Shown here: piece by piece, positions 25,393 to 35,463 of the stretch
Layout: each line of letters opens with the position of its first letter
Position numbering within the stretch: position 1 is the stretch's first letter
Assembly (NCBI GenBank): GCA_021838785.1
Contig: JAKCCV010000016.1
Location: 22,329 to 86,328 of the forward strand
Direction: 5' to 3'
Length of the DNA stretch: 64,000 nt
DNA from: Acidobacteriota bacterium
GTDB lineage: Bacteria > Acidobacteriota > Terriglobia > UBA7540
Program-made: the position numbers and the translations under genes
The notes under the pieces: model-generated
Database searches by the model: none
Told to the model about the DNA's origin: nothing
Seen by the model: only the letters and a program-made list of their open reading frames with translations

Positions 25393-27753
25393 ATGCGTGA
25401 ATGCATGAGCACGAAACCCAGTCATAGCCGCCCGTCACCCCCGAACGACGCGAATGCGGCGGTCCTCGACCCGGTCTGCGGGATGACCATCCATCCGCAG
25501 GACGCCGCCGGGGTGTTTGAATACCAAGGCCAGACGTATTACTTCTGCAATCCCTCCTGCCTCGAGAAATTTCGCGCTGCGCCCGAAAAATTCATAGAGC
25601 CGAGCGTCGCCGCTCCCACGCCCGCCGAGCCAACCGCTGCCGAATACACCTGCCCCATGCATCCGGAGATTGTCCGCAACGCGCCGGGCGCGTGTCCGAT
25701 TTGCGGCATGGCGCTCGAGCCGCGCCGTGTGACGCTCGAAGAAGAAGCGAATCCCGAATACGAGGACATGCAGCGGCGATTCTGGGTAAGCCTGGCGCTG
25801 ACCGTGCCGCTGCTGGTGCTGGCCATGTCGGAGGCGATTCCGGGCCAGCCCCTTGAGCGCGCGCTCGGTTTGCGCGCCGTCACTTGGATTGAACTGATTC
25901 TCGCAACGCCGGTGGTGCTTTGGGGCGGGCTGCCGTTTTTCGAGCGCGGATGGGAATCCATTCTGCATCGCAGCCTCAACATGTTTACGCTCATCGCGCT
26001 CGGGACCGGCACGGCGTATTTCTACAGCCTGGTCGCGGCCCTGGCGCCGGGAATCTTTCCGCCCTCGTTTCGCGGGCCGGGAGGAACGGTCGCGGTTTAC
26101 TTTGAAGCGGCGGCCGGAATCACCACGCTGGTATTGCTGGGGCAGGTTCTGGAGCTGCGCGCGCGCAGTCAGACCTCCGGCGCCATTCGGGCGCTGATGG
26201 GCCTGGCGCCCAAAACGGCTCGCCTCGTTCGCCAAGACGGAAGCGAAGAAGACGTTCCGCTCGACCGCGTTCACCCGGGCGACCGTTTGCGCGTCCGGCC
26301 GGGAGAAAAAATTCCGGTGGACGGCGTGGTGCTGGACGGCTCGAGCACCGTGGACGAATCCATGGTGACGGGCGAGCCGCTGCCGGCGGAGAAATCTTCC
26401 GGGAGCCGCGTGACCGGAGGGACGGTCAACGGCCACGGAACGCTCGTCATGCGCGCCGAGCGCGTGGGCCAGGAAACTTTGCTGGCGCAGATTGTCCGCA
26501 TGGTCAGCGAGGCGCAGCGCAGCCGCGCGCCCATCCAACGGCTCGCCGACCGCGTGGCGGGGTACTTTGTGCCAGCGGTCGTGGCCGCCGCCGTGGTGAC
26601 GTTTATCGTATGGGCGGAAATCGGGCCGGCGCCTCGGCTGGCCTACGCGCTCGTGAACGCGGTGGCCGTGCTCATTATCGCGTGTCCGTGCGCCTTCGGG
26701 CTGGCCACGCCGATGTCCATCATGGTCGGGACGGGGCGCGGCGCGATGGCGGGCGTGCTGATCAAAAACGCCGAGAGCCTGGAACGATTGGAAAAAGTCA
26801 ACACGCTGGTGGTGGACAAAACCGGCACGCTGACCGAGGGCAAGCCGCGCCTGGTGACGGTTTGGCCGGCCGAGCCGGGCGGCGAAGCCAAGCTGTTACA
26901 AATCGCCGCCAGCCTCGAGCGCGCGAGCGAGCATCCGTTGGCGGCGGCGATTCTGGCGGCGGCCAAGCAGCGCGGCCTCGAACTCGCCGAAGTGAAAAAT
27001 TTCAAGGCGATTCCCGGCAAAGGCGTGAGCGGACAAATCGGCGGGAGCACCGCCGCGCTCGGCAATCTTCATTTGCTCGAAGACGCCGGCGTGGACGCGA
27101 AGCCGCTCGCCGAAAAAGCCGAAGCCCTGCGCCGCGATGGCCAGACGGTGATGTTCGTCGCCGTGGACGGGCGCGCGGCGGGCTTGCTGGGCGTGACGGA
27201 CCCCATTAAGGCATCTTCGCTCGAAGCGATTGAGAGTTTGCACCGCGAAGGCATCCGCATCGTCATGCTGACCGGCGATAGCCGATTGACGGCGGAAGCC
27301 GTCGCCAAGAAGCTGGGCCTTGACGACGTGGTGGCGGAAGTCTTGCCGGCGGAAAAAGCCGAGGTCGTCAAGCGGCTGCAAAAGGAAGGCCGCGTCGTGG
27401 CCATGGCGGGCGATGGCATCAATGACGCCCCGGCGCTCGCCCAAGCCGACGTCGGCATTGCCATGGGAACGGGAACCGACGTGGCGATTCAGAGCGCGGG
27501 CGTCACGCTGGTCAAGGGCGACTTGCGCGGCATCGCGCGCGCCCGCAAATTGAGCCGCGCCACCATGCGCAATATCCGCCAAAACCTGTTTTGGGCGTTC
27601 GCTTACAACACGCTCGGCATTCCACTCGCCGCCGGCGTGCTTTATCCCGTTTTTGGCCTGCTGCTCAACCCGATGATCGCCAGTGCCGCCATGACCTTTA
27701 GTTCGGTCTCGGTCATCTCGAATGCCTTAAGGCTGCGAAGATTGGCCCTCTGA
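25393..27753 (+). CDS. Copper/silver-type P1B ATPase with YHS and CxxC N-terminal domains
   Basis: A 786-residue metal-exporting ATPase of the inner membrane. Two N-terminal metal-binding modules: a YHS domain ([10 protein letters not shown] with YYFCNPSC) and a heavy-metal-binding domain (YTCPMHPEI with [10 protein letters not shown]). Eight membrane helices follow; the ion-channel motif is CPC in [13 protein letters not shown], pointing to Cu+/Ag+. The phosphorylation site DKTGTLT, the TGE actuator loop ([11 protein letters not shown]) and hinge GDGINDAP are intact. A HEHP-type nucleotide motif is visible (SEHPLAAAI). ATG 25393 and the near ATG 25405 are both possible. No regulator or chaperone adjoins it. 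Confidence 0.93.
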   Translation: MRECMSTKPSHSRPSPPNDANAAVLDPVCGMTIHPQDAAGVFEYQGQTYYFCNPSCLEKFRAAPEKFIEPSVAAPTPAEPTAAEYTCPMHPEIVRNAPGACPICGMALEPRRVTLEEEANPEYEDMQRRFWVSLALTVPLLVLAMSEAIPGQPLERALGLRAVTWIELILATPVVLWGGLPFFERGWESILHRSLNMFTLIALGTGTAYFYSLVAALAPGIFPPSFRGPGGTVAVYFEAAAGITTLVLLGQVLELRARSQTSGAIRALMGLAPKTARLVRQDGSEEDVPLDRVHPGDRLRVRPGEKIPVDGVVLDGSSTVDESMVTGEPLPAEKSSGSRVTGGTVNGHGTLVMRAERVGQETLLAQIVRMVSEAQRSRAPIQRLADRVAGYFVPAVVAAAVVTFIVWAEIGPAPRLAYALVNAVAVLIIACPCAFGLATPMSIMVGTGRGAMAGVLIKNAESLERLEKVNTLVVDKTGTLTEGKPRLVTVWPAEPGGEAKLLQIAASLERASEHPLAAAILAAAKQRGLELAEVKNFKAIPGKGVSGQIGGSTAALGNLHLLEDAGVDAKPLAEKAEALRRDGQTVMFVAVDGRAAGLLGVTDPIKASSLEAIESLHREGIRIVMLTGDSRLTAEAVAKKLGLDDVVAEVLPAEKAEVVKRLQKEGRVVAMAGDGINDAPALAQADVGIAMGTGTDVAIQSAGVTLVKGDLRGIARARKLSRATMRNIRQNLFWAFAYNTLGIPLAAGVLYPVFGLLLNPMIASAAMTFSSVSVISNALRLRRLAL

Positions 27754-28022
27754 GGCGGCACCATGGCACTATTCTTTCGGCTTGCCGCTTTCTTGTTTTA
27801 GGACGTTGGCCACCGGCATTCGTCCGGAATCCGAGGGTTGACCTCGCCCCTGGACCACAGTCGCGCAACTCGGTCCGTCCCCTATGACGGGGCGTCGGGC
27901 CCGAGTGGGGCGCCCGATTGCCGAGCATCCGCGAAGATGCTCTCAGCCAGCCGCAACGACGCGAAGATCCAACCGTGATGTGCTACAATCCGCTCGAAAC
28001 TTCACTCCATCGAGAGGACATC

Positions 28023-28229
28023 ATGCCCACACAAAAGAAAGCAGGATCGCCGGTGCAAGCCGCCCCGGACCTGACGCCGCTGGTGGCCGCAACGCTGACG
28101 GGAGTGATTTATCAGGCGCGGTTGATGAATCGGCAGATGAAGGTCAACATTCCCGAAAACGAACTCATCCCGGAGATCGTCGGGCTGTGGCGCTCACTGA
28201 CCGAGGAGCTGGAAGCGAAGCGCTCGTGA
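28023..28229 (+). CDS. Small conserved-looking protein of unknown function
   Basis: A 68-residue soluble protein starting at ATG 28023, with GAGAGGAC placed correctly upstream. Predicted mostly helical (LTPLVAATLTGVIYQARLMNRQ, then PEIVGLWRSLTEEL). No metal or catalytic motif. It stands alone between the P-type ATPase and the cupin gene. I do not recognise the family. Confidence 0.5.
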   Translation: MPTQKKAGSPVQAAPDLTPLVAATLTGVIYQARLMNRQMKVNIPENELIPEIVGLWRSLTEELEAKRS

Positions 28230-28376
28230 GGAGTCAAGCGACGCGGCAGTAACGGCCGGCGAAGGGGCGGAGAGCGCCATCTTCAAAGGCGCGTGCGGCT
28301 ACCGAGCGCGGAGGGATGACCGTTTCGCCCGCCGAAGCCGTAGGGTCGCAAATTGAAACCGGCGCTCGGCGTTTCG

Positions 28377-28799
28377 CTAGGCGCTGAACATTTCCACCAC
28401 AAAATACCGAGCGCGACGGTCGCCGACGTTCTGGATGCCGTGTTCGTCCATGGAGGCGACAAAGGCGGCCGAGCCGGGGCCGAGGCGCGTGCTGCGTCCA
28501 GCAATCGTGACCTCCACGGTGCCTTCGCGGATGAGGAACATCTCTTCGTGGCGGTGATGATGAGGCGGATGCGGACGCCCGCCCGGCGCCAGCGTGGTCT
28601 CATGGACCTCCAGGCGAAAGTTCTCATGCGTGAGGCCGCGGAAGATTTCACGAAAGGCATTGTCCCCGGCGCGCCGCACCGGAAGCCGGTCGAAAGGCCG
28701 TGCCTGGGAAGCGAGCATCGGCTCCACTTCGGCGCGAAGTGTGGGAGCAACCCAGGCGGCGAGCCCGGGCAACACCAGGCAGCATTTTCTACGGTTCAT
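28377..28799 (-). CDS. Exported cupin-domain protein
   Basis: A 140-residue protein with a short signal-like N-terminus (NRRKCCLVLPGLAAWVAPTLRA) and one cupin barrel. The metal-binding motif is HPPHHHRHEEMFLIREG (several His plus Glu), and the second motif holds HGIQNVG. Such proteins bind a metal and either sense or convert small molecules. AGGAG lies six bases before ATG 28799. The gene follows the MBL-fold gene by 12 bases on the same strand and is likely cotranscribed. Confidence 0.8.
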   Translation of the reverse strand: MNRRKCCLVLPGLAAWVAPTLRAEVEPMLASQARPFDRLPVRRAGDNAFREIFRGLTHENFRLEVHETTLAPGGRPHPPHHHRHEEMFLIREGTVEVTIAGRSTRLGPGSAAFVASMDEHGIQNVGDRRARYFVVEMFSA

Positions 28800-28811
28800 C
28801 GGCAACTCCTT

Positions 28812-29816
28812 TCAAGGAGGACTCACGGAGAGGCGCGCGCTGGGAGGTTGACCCGCGCCCTTCAATTCCCGATAGACGGCGTCGAGCGCTTCCGGTTCGA
28901 GTTCGGGGGCGCGCCAGGGATAGGCGCGGAATGGCAAAAGTTCCTTCTTGATTTGCTCCAGGGACTCCCCGTGTTGCAGACGCGACTCGACGGAGGCGCG
29001 CAGCCACTCCAGAAAGTGACGAAAATCGGCCACCTGCGGTTTGCCGCCGGGCGCGCCATGTGCCGGAACGTAGATGTCTGCGTTCCAAGATTCCACGGCC
29101 CGCAGCGTTTTGATCCAGTGGTCAATGTTGCCGGCGCCGATGCGCGGGATATAGCCGTTCTCAAAGACATCGCCGAGAAAGACGATGCGATCGGCAGGGA
29201 GGAAAACGGCGGCGTCTCCGGGCGTGGCGTTGGTGCCGAGAGGAATCAGGCGAATGGTTGGGCTGCTGACGGGAAGCGTGACGGGACGGTCGAAGGTTTG
29301 CGTAGGGACGGTCGGATGAATGCCGCGCATGCTCCGCGCAAGGCGCCAATTGGCGTCAAGCCGGGCGGGCAAATCCTGCCGGTAGCGAGCGATGGCTTGC
29401 TGCGCTTGTGGGGTTGAAAGAATGACGGGGCGAAAATCCTCAAAAACCTCGTTGCCCAGCATCAGGTCGGGCATGGCGCTGGTGTCAATCACATAGCGCA
29501 CCTCGAGCGATGTGCGCTGGCGAATTTCATAGAGAATATCCCGACCGTTGAAGGGCGAGTTGGTGGTGTCAATCACCACCACGCCCTGCGGCGTGATTAC
29601 GAAGCCGGCATTGCCCGGCCGGGCGAAATGCGGATCGCCTTGCTGCTCGAGAATATCTTCCGGAAGATAGACAAAAACGCCAGGCTTGAGTTCCTTGACC
29701 TGATATTGGCCCATCATGCCCCAGGCCGTGGGTGCGCCAACCATCAGGAGCCAAGCCGCCAGGATGGCAATTCCCGCGAGAGGTCGTCGGCCGCCCTCGG
29801 CGCGCCGAGGCTGCAT
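28812..29816 (-). CDS. Secreted metallo-beta-lactamase-fold protein with degenerate metal site
   Basis: A 334-residue protein with a Sec signal (basic start, LAGIAILAAWLLMVGAPTAWG). The overall MBL fold is recognisable: GNAGFVITPQGVVVIDTTNSP, then VFLPADRIVFLGDVF and YVPAHGAPGG. The usual HxHxDH reads SAMPDL (in DTSAMPDLMLGN), so three His are replaced by Ser, Met and Leu; the next His (HTPGD) is Ala in NATPGD. The DVF Asp and last His remain. Two-metal hydrolysis is therefore unlikely. ATG 29843 is an alternative start overlapping archease by 14 bases. Confidence 0.75.
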   Translation of the reverse strand: MQPRRAEGGRRPLAGIAILAAWLLMVGAPTAWGMMGQYQVKELKPGVFVYLPEDILEQQGDPHFARPGNAGFVITPQGVVVIDTTNSPFNGRDILYEIRQRTSLEVRYVIDTSAMPDLMLGNEVFEDFRPVILSTPQAQQAIARYRQDLPARLDANWRLARSMRGIHPTVPTQTFDRPVTLPVSSPTIRLIPLGTNATPGDAAVFLPADRIVFLGDVFENGYIPRIGAGNIDHWIKTLRAVESWNADIYVPAHGAPGGKPQVADFRHFLEWLRASVESRLQHGESLEQIKKELLPFRAYPWRAPELEPEALDAVYRELKGAGQPPSARLSVSPP

Positions 29817-29829
29817 GTTGCGAGCAAAG

Positions 29830-30249
29830 TTAAATGTCCACATAGACCTGAGCGCGCCATCCCTCGGCCGTCGAGGCGAGGCGAAGCTGATGGTACGTGA
29901 TGGCTTTGACCTGCAATTGAATTCGATGACGCAGGGGATCAAAGGTTTCTCCCGCGGCCGTGGCCCGCAAACTGCGGTCGTCAAGGTGACGGATTTCAAA
30001 ATCCCGAAAGAGCATACGCTCGGTCTCGTGCAGGTACAGTAGCTCGCTTAGCCAGTTTACAAGAAGTTCGGGGCCGGTGGAAGCTTCCACTTGGATGTCC
30101 AGCGCGCGAACCACCCGCACCCCGGCGACGTCCACAAGCAAATGCATCAGGGCGCGGGCGGCGTTGACAAAAACTTCTTCGCGGGTTTGACCGAACGCCT
30201 CAAAACCCACGTCGGCCGTGTGCTCCAGGATTTGGAAGGGGACCTTCAT
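29830..30249 (-). CDS. Archease
   Basis: A 139-residue protein of the archease family, which activates the RNA ligase RtcB. Family marks: FQILEHTADVGFEAFG near the N-terminus with the metal-binding Asp, LLVNWLSELLYLHE in the middle, and VKAITYHQLRL with the C-terminal VYVDI including the final Asp. ATG 30249 gives the usual length; ATGs at 30261 and 30264 are also in frame. No rtcB is in the window. It is divergent from the GH2 gene and upstream of the MBL-fold gene. Confidence 0.88.
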   Translation of the reverse strand: MKVPFQILEHTADVGFEAFGQTREEVFVNAARALMHLLVDVAGVRVVRALDIQVEASTGPELLVNWLSELLYLHETERMLFRDFEIRHLDDRSLRATAAGETFDPLRHRIQLQVKAITYHQLRLASTAEGWRAQVYVDI

Positions 30250-30483
30250 GCGCCGATTCATCATAGCGGAACGTTGGGCGGTTTGAATAGTCGCCGGGCT
30301 CGGCGGCCGGTCGCCCGACCGAAGAGCGAACCCGAAAGGCTCGCTGGGCGGAGCGCGGGTGCGGGACAAATTTTTTTCTTGCGGTCAGGCAGGCAAGCGG
30401 ACTTGCATTCCGACGAGCTTCCGCATAGGATGCCGAAGGATTTGGCCGGAGGGCCGGCCATGCGAAGTGCGCGGAGGTCGGAA

Positions 30484-32976
30484 ATGGGGAAATGGAGCCG
30501 ACGGAAATTTTTAAAGAGCGGCGTGGCGGCCGCGGCCGGGGCAGGCGCTTTGCCGGCGGCGCGAGGCTTGCGCGCCGCGAGCAGCGAGGAGCGGCCGTCC
30601 AGTGGGCCTTCGGCGGCGGACCAAACGCCGCGGGAGCGCCTGCTGCTCGATTTTGGCTGGCGCTTTCACTTGGGGAACGCCGACGATCCTTCGCTCGATT
30701 TTGGTTACGGGCGCGACGGCGAATATCAAAAGACCGGCGATTTTTTTGTCCCCTCGCGCCTTGACTTTGACGACAGCGACTGGGAGGCGATTGATTTGCC
30801 GCACGACTGGGCCGTAGCGCTGCCCTTCCACGAGGATCCGTGGCTCACGACGCATGGCTCAAAACCGCTGGGTCGAACTTATCCGGCTACCAGCATCGGG
30901 TGGTATCGGCGGGTTTTCGAGCTTCCGGCCGGCGATTTGGGTCGGCGGCTCAGCTTGGAATTTGACGGCGTTTTTCGCAATTCGATGGCCGCGCTCAACG
31001 GAAACTTTTTGGGGCGCAACATGAGCGGCTACGCGCCGTTCCGCTACGACATCACCGACCACGCCCACTACGGCGGAAAGAACGTGCTGGTGGTGCGGGT
31101 GGACGCGACGGAATTCGAGGGGTGGTTCTACGAAGGCGCGGGAATTTATCGGCACGTCTGGTTGGTCAAGACGAATCCCGTGCACGTGCCCCAGTGGGGA
31201 ACGTTTGTGACTTCGACGTTGGCGGCAGAAACCGCGAGGGTGAAGATTACGACCGAAGTGGTGAACGAAAGCGAGCGCGACGAAACCTGCGAGGTCACCT
31301 CTAACATTGTGGATGGCAACGGGCAAACGGTGGCGACCATCGGCCCGACCGCGCTGGCCGTTTCGGCGTGGAGGCGGCGCGAGGCTGTGCAGCGAGTCAA
31401 AGTGTCGCATCCCAAACTCTGGTCAGTCGAGACTCCTCACCTCTACCGATTGATCACCACGCTGCGCGCGGGAGGGAAAGTGACGGACCGCTTTGAAACG
31501 ACGTTCGGCATCCGAAGCATTCGCTTTGACCCGCAAAAAGGATCTTTCCTCAACGGCGAACCGGTCAAGATCCAAGGGACCTGCAATCATCAGGACCACG
31601 CAGGTGTGGGAACGGCTCTGCCGGGCCGTTTGCAAGCCTTTCGCATCGAGCGGCTCAAGGCAATGGGAGCCAACAGCTATCGCACCTCGCACAATCCTCC
31701 GACACCCGAGCTGCTGGAGGCTTGCGATCGGCTGGGCATGATGGTCATGGATGAGACCCGGATGTTCTCCTCCTGCCCGGAGGGGTTGAGCCAGTTGAGC
31801 CGGCTGGTGCGGCGCGACCGAAACCATCCGTGCGTGATTCTGTGGTCCACGGGGAACGAGGAGCCGGAACAGGGCACGGCCCGCGGAGCACGCATGTGCG
31901 CCACGATGAAGCGTCTGGTGCGTCGCCTCGACCCGACGCGGCCCATTACCCAAGCCATGAACGGCGCATGGGGCCAGGGCATTTCCGTGATCGTGGACGT
32001 GCAGGGATTCAATTACAACCTGCCGCACATGGACGCGTTTCATCAGAAGTTTCCGCAAAAACCCTGCATCGGCACGGAAGTGGCGAGCACCGTCTCAACA
32101 CGGGGCATCTACGTCAACGACCCGGCGAAGGGCTACGTCAGCGCCTACGACGTGAATCATCCGCCGTGGGCCAGCACCGCCGAACAGTGGTGGCAAATGT
32201 ACGACGCGCGGCGCTGGCTCTCAGGCGGCCACGTGTGGACAGGCTTTGACTACCGAGGCGAGCCCACGCCTTACGGCTGGCCGTGCATCAGCTCACATTT
32301 TGGTATTTTGGACACCTGCGGGTTTCCCAAGGACAACTTCTATTATTACCAAGCATGGTGGAGCGGGCGACCGGTCCTCCACTTGTTTCCGCACTGGAAT
32401 TGGGAGGGCCAAGAAGGCAAGGAGATCGCAGTCTGGTGTTACAGCAACCTGGAGAAGGTTGAGCTGCTCCTCAATGGCAAAAGTCTGGGGGCGCAGGCGA
32501 TGCCGCCGAACGGGCACGTGGCGTGGAAGGTGGCCTACGCCCCGGGCGTCCTGGAGGCGCGCGGCTACCGCAATGGGCGCGAGGCGCTGAGGGCGCGACG
32601 CGAAACGACAGGGCCGGCGGCCAGCATCGTTCTGCGGCCGGATCGGGACACGATTGCGGGCGACGGAGAAGACGTTTCCGTGGTTGAAGTCCAAGTAGTG
32701 GACCGGCAAGGACGCTTGGTGCCCATCGCCGATAACAAAATTACTTTTCAGGTTTCGGGCCCGGGAAAGATCATCGGCGTCGGCAACGGCGACCCCAGCA
32801 GCCACGAGGCCGATAAAGGAACGGTTCGCCGTGCGTTCAACGGACTCTGCGTGGCGATTGTGCAATCGGCGCGACAAGCGGGCAGTATCCAAGTGCGCGC
32901 GACTTCGCCGGGTCTTGAGTCGGCGAGCGCCACGATTCAGGCTCAGGCCGTCAGGCCGCGGCCGTCGGTGGCCTAA
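30484..32976 (+). CDS. Tat-exported glycoside hydrolase family 2 enzyme (beta-galactosidase-like)
   Basis: An 830-residue protein. The N-terminus KWSRRKFLKSG is a twin-arginine signal. GH2 sugar-binding (FEGWFYEGAGIYRHVWL), Ig-like and TIM-barrel domains follow; the acid/base is Glu459 in STGNEEPEQG and the likely nucleophile Glu532 in PCIGTEVAS. The C-terminal 200 residues carry Ig-like/invasin-type domains (VQVVDRQGRLVP). GGAGG just before ATG 30484 fixes the start; the long open frame back to 30091 is antisense to archease. Activity could equally be beta-glucuronidase or beta-mannosidase. Confidence 0.9.
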   Translation: MGKWSRRKFLKSGVAAAAGAGALPAARGLRAASSEERPSSGPSAADQTPRERLLLDFGWRFHLGNADDPSLDFGYGRDGEYQKTGDFFVPSRLDFDDSDWEAIDLPHDWAVALPFHEDPWLTTHGSKPLGRTYPATSIGWYRRVFELPAGDLGRRLSLEFDGVFRNSMAALNGNFLGRNMSGYAPFRYDITDHAHYGGKNVLVVRVDATEFEGWFYEGAGIYRHVWLVKTNPVHVPQWGTFVTSTLAAETARVKITTEVVNESERDETCEVTSNIVDGNGQTVATIGPTALAVSAWRRREAVQRVKVSHPKLWSVETPHLYRLITTLRAGGKVTDRFETTFGIRSIRFDPQKGSFLNGEPVKIQGTCNHQDHAGVGTALPGRLQAFRIERLKAMGANSYRTSHNPPTPELLEACDRLGMMVMDETRMFSSCPEGLSQLSRLVRRDRNHPCVILWSTGNEEPEQGTARGARMCATMKRLVRRLDPTRPITQAMNGAWGQGISVIVDVQGFNYNLPHMDAFHQKFPQKPCIGTEVASTVSTRGIYVNDPAKGYVSAYDVNHPPWASTAEQWWQMYDARRWLSGGHVWTGFDYRGEPTPYGWPCISSHFGILDTCGFPKDNFYYYQAWWSGRPVLHLFPHWNWEGQEGKEIAVWCYSNLEKVELLLNGKSLGAQAMPPNGHVAWKVAYAPGVLEARGYRNGREALRARRETTGPAASIVLRPDRDTIAGDGEDVSVVEVQVVDRQGRLVPIADNKITFQVSGPGKIIGVGNGDPSSHEADKGTVRRAFNGLCVAIVQSARQAGSIQVRATSPGLESASATIQAQAVRPRPSVA

Positions 32977-33050
32977 CCCCATTTTTTCTTTGGCGCTGAG
33001 TGAGCGAGGCGACCCCAGGGCGGGCTCGGACGTCTTTCTGCGCCCGGAGC

Positions 33051-34589
33051 CTAGGGCGCCAGTTGAGTGACAAGCTGGACGAGGGTGCGCATCGGCGCGC
33101 CGGTCGGCCCCTTGGCGAGGTAGGGCTTTTCATCGTTGGACCATCGCGTGCCGGCGATATCGAGGTGTACCCACGGCGTCTCGCCGGCGAACTCACCCAC
33201 AAACATCGCCGCCGTGATGGCGCCGCCGTAGCGGCCGCCGGTATTGGCGAGATCGGCGATCATGCTCTTGTAAAGTTCGCGGTATTCTTCATCCACGGGC
33301 AATTGCCACATTTTCTCTCCGACGGCAGCACCGCTGGCGAGCACGCGGTTCACCCAATCCTTGTCCCAGCCGAACACGCCGGTGGTGATGTTGCCGAGCG
33401 CAATCATCACGGCGCCGGTCAGCGTGGCGGCGTCAATCAGGACGGTGGCGCCCTGCTGTTTGGCGTAAGTGATCGCGTCAGCCAGCGTCAGGCGGCCTTC
33501 GGCGTCGGTGTTGAGCACTTCGATGGTCTTGCCCGACATCGAGGTAATGACGTCGCCCGGGCGATAAGCCTTGCCGCTCGGCATGTTTTCGGCGGCGGCA
33601 ATGACGGCCAAAACCCGCACGCGGGGCTTGAGCTGCGCAATGGCGCGCATGACGCCGAGCATGGTGGCGGCGCCGGCCATGTCGGTTTTCATCTCATGCA
33701 TATCGGTCGCGGGTTTGATCGAGATTCCGCCCGTGTCAAACGTGATGCCCTTGCCAATGAGGCCGAGCACCGGCGCCGAGGGTGCGTCCGGAGGGTTGTA
33801 GCGCACGACAATCAGCCGCGGCGGCTGGTCGCTACCTTGCGCGACTGCCAGGAACGCTCCCATCTTCAAGGCGCGAATTTCTTCAAGGCCGAGAACCTGA
33901 CACGCCAGCCCAAACTGCTTGGCCATTTGCTCGGCGCGACGGCCCAGCTCGGCGGGGGTGAGAATATTGGAAGGCTCATTGACCAGGTCGCGAACGAAGT
34001 TTTGCGCCTCGGCCATGACTTGACCGCGGTGGGCGGCCGCTCTTTCCGCCTCGCTCGCCTCCCTGCCGGGCGTGACCAGCAGGAGGCGTTCCATGCGACG
34101 GTCAGGCTCCGTCGAGGTGCGGTAGGGGTCGGAATCATAATCGCCCAGGATGGCACCCTCCACCACGGCTTGCAGCGCTTCCGGGCCTTGCGCCTTGCCG
34201 GCCGAGCCGACGTTCAGCTCGACCACCGGCCACGCCAATTCCCGCAAGCCGCGCGCTCGAACAGTGCGAATCGCCGTGCCGCTCAGGCGGCGTAGCCGAA
34301 CATCGCTGAAGCCATCCGCCTTGCCCGCGCCGACGACGAGCAAGCGGGCGACCGGCAGCCCGGCGGGGTGATGAAGCAGGGTACATTCATTTTCTTTGCC
34401 CCGAAGCTCGCCCGCGGCACGCAGTTCTTCCAAAAGCTTTCGAGTCTCCTCCGGCAGCGGTGCCCCAATTTCTCCCCCTTCAAAATGAAGCACAGCCAGC
34501 ACGGCGCAGGAAAGCGATGCGAGCGAGTCTTTGCGAAATTCAATCTGCAAGGTTGGACCTCCGTCATAGAAATGAATTGGTTCGATCAA
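33051..34589 (-). CDS. pepA: Leucyl aminopeptidase (cytosol aminopeptidase, M17)
   Basis: A 512-residue M17 metallopeptidase removing N-terminal residues from peptides in the cytoplasm. The C-terminal catalytic domain has VGLIGKGITFDTGG-like GKGITFDTGGIS, KTDMAGAA, NMPSGKAYRPGD, and the signature NTDAEGRL, with all metal-binding Asp/Glu/Lys residues. The N-terminal alpha/beta domain is as usual. The start lies three bases beyond the smpB stop, so both are in one transcript. A start a few residues further in is possible because the first 13 residues are not conserved. Confidence 0.94.
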   Translation of the reverse strand: MIEPIHFYDGGPTLQIEFRKDSLASLSCAVLAVLHFEGGEIGAPLPEETRKLLEELRAAGELRGKENECTLLHHPAGLPVARLLVVGAGKADGFSDVRLRRLSGTAIRTVRARGLRELAWPVVELNVGSAGKAQGPEALQAVVEGAILGDYDSDPYRTSTEPDRRMERLLLVTPGREASEAERAAAHRGQVMAEAQNFVRDLVNEPSNILTPAELGRRAEQMAKQFGLACQVLGLEEIRALKMGAFLAVAQGSDQPPRLIVVRYNPPDAPSAPVLGLIGKGITFDTGGISIKPATDMHEMKTDMAGAATMLGVMRAIAQLKPRVRVLAVIAAAENMPSGKAYRPGDVITSMSGKTIEVLNTDAEGRLTLADAITYAKQQGATVLIDAATLTGAVMIALGNITTGVFGWDKDWVNRVLASGAAVGEKMWQLPVDEEYRELYKSMIADLANTGGRYGGAITAAMFVGEFAGETPWVHLDIAGTRWSNDEKPYLAKGPTGAPMRTLVQLVTQLAP

Positions 34590-34592
34590 GGT

Positions 34593-35078
34593 TCATGGAT
34601 GGCGATGCTGATGGGCTTGAATCGCCTGCCGGGCTTCGCGCTCGATGGTGCGGCGGCGCGACGTTTCGCGGTGATCGTACACCTTTTTGCCTCGAGCCAA
34701 CGCCAACTCCACCTTGATGTGATTGCCCTTGGCGTAGAGGCGCAGCGGGATGAGCGTGAGCCCCTTTTCCTGAGTCTTTCCACCGAGCTTCGCAATTTCT
34801 TGGCGGTGCAGCAACAGACGGCGCGGGCGCAGCGGCTCGTGATTCAGGTAGCTGCCGGCAAGATAGGTGCTGATATGGCAATCGAGCAACCATGCTTGGT
34901 TGCCCTTTATGGCGGCGTAACTGTCCTTGAGGCTCACCTTCCCGCTTCGTATGGATTTCACCTCGGTGCCCGTCAGCTCGATGCCCGCTTCAAATTTTTC
35001 GAGTAGATGGTAAAAATGCTGAGCCTGGCGATTGACCGCAAAATTCCTGAGCCGAGCATCTTCAACTTTGGGCGCCAT
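34593..35078 (-). CDS. smpB: SsrA-binding protein SmpB
   Basis: A 161-residue tmRNA partner for ribosome rescue. Conserved parts: NFAVNRQAQHFYHLLEKFEAGIELTGTEVKSIR, read as NRQA, EAGI, LTGTEVKS; then SLKDSYAAI, LLLHRQEI, KGLTLIPL and KKVYDHRET, ending in the basic tail that enters the mRNA channel. Length is normal. It precedes pepA with three bases between genes. The tmRNA gene itself is not in the window. Confidence 0.96.
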   Translation of the reverse strand: MAPKVEDARLRNFAVNRQAQHFYHLLEKFEAGIELTGTEVKSIRSGKVSLKDSYAAIKGNQAWLLDCHISTYLAGSYLNHEPLRPRRLLLHRQEIAKLGGKTQEKGLTLIPLRLYAKGNHIKVELALARGKKVYDHRETSRRRTIEREARQAIQAHQHRHP

Positions 35079-35168
35079 GTCGAACCGTCAGAGAGCACGC
35101 TTCCCTTCTGAACTAAAAAATAGTACCACACCGGGCCGAGCGAGGCGGCGCTATAAATGAAATAGATG

Positions 35169-35197
35169 TTGCTGAAATCGGCGGGGCTTTATATAAT
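35169..35197 (+). promoter_or_regulatory. Promoter of tRNA-fMet
   Basis: TTGCTG at 35169-35174 and consensus TATAAT at 35192-35197 are spaced by 17 bases; the tRNA begins six bases after the -10 box. Confidence 0.7.
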
Positions 35198-35202
35198 CAA
35201 TG

Positions 35203-35279
<77 letters not shown>

Positions 35280-35295
35280 AGGCTTTCTCAACTCC

Positions 35296-35463
35296 GTGTC
35301 CAGCGTTACCGGCAAGCGCTACTTTGTGTATGTCCTCTGGAGCGAGGTCGGCCTTCGTTTTTACGTCGGCATCAGCGACGACCCTCCAAAGCGACTCCAG
35401 CAGCGTAACCAGACGGGCCGCCCGCGCAACCAAGTTGCCAGCTTGACGACACACTTGCCGTAA
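35296..35463 (+). pseudogene. GIY-YIG endonuclease fragment
   Basis: Reading from GTG 35296 gives 55 residues before TAA at 35461-35463. Residues 9-40 fit the start of a UPF0213-like GIY-YIG domain: YFVYVLWSEVGLRFYVGIS then DDPPKRLQQ and an Asn/Gly pair. The family domain is about 80-100 residues; here homology stops near the NQTG motif and the rest (RPRNQVASLTT) is unrelated, so it is a truncated or frameshifted remnant. It starts 16 bases after tRNA-fMet. Confidence 0.65.

Noticed and set aside
25435..26538. 367-codon minus-strand frame opposite the P-type ATPase
   Set aside because: Antisense by-product of high G+C codon use; no start signal and no family resemblance.
30091..30483. N-terminal extension of the GH2 gene
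   Set aside because: It is antisense to archease and has no family similarity; the Tat signal and GGAGG place the start at 30484.
33000..34295. 431-codon open frame on the plus strand opposite pepA
   Set aside because: Mirror of the M17 peptidase frame in G+C-rich DNA; no recognisable domain, and pepA has complete catalytic motifs.
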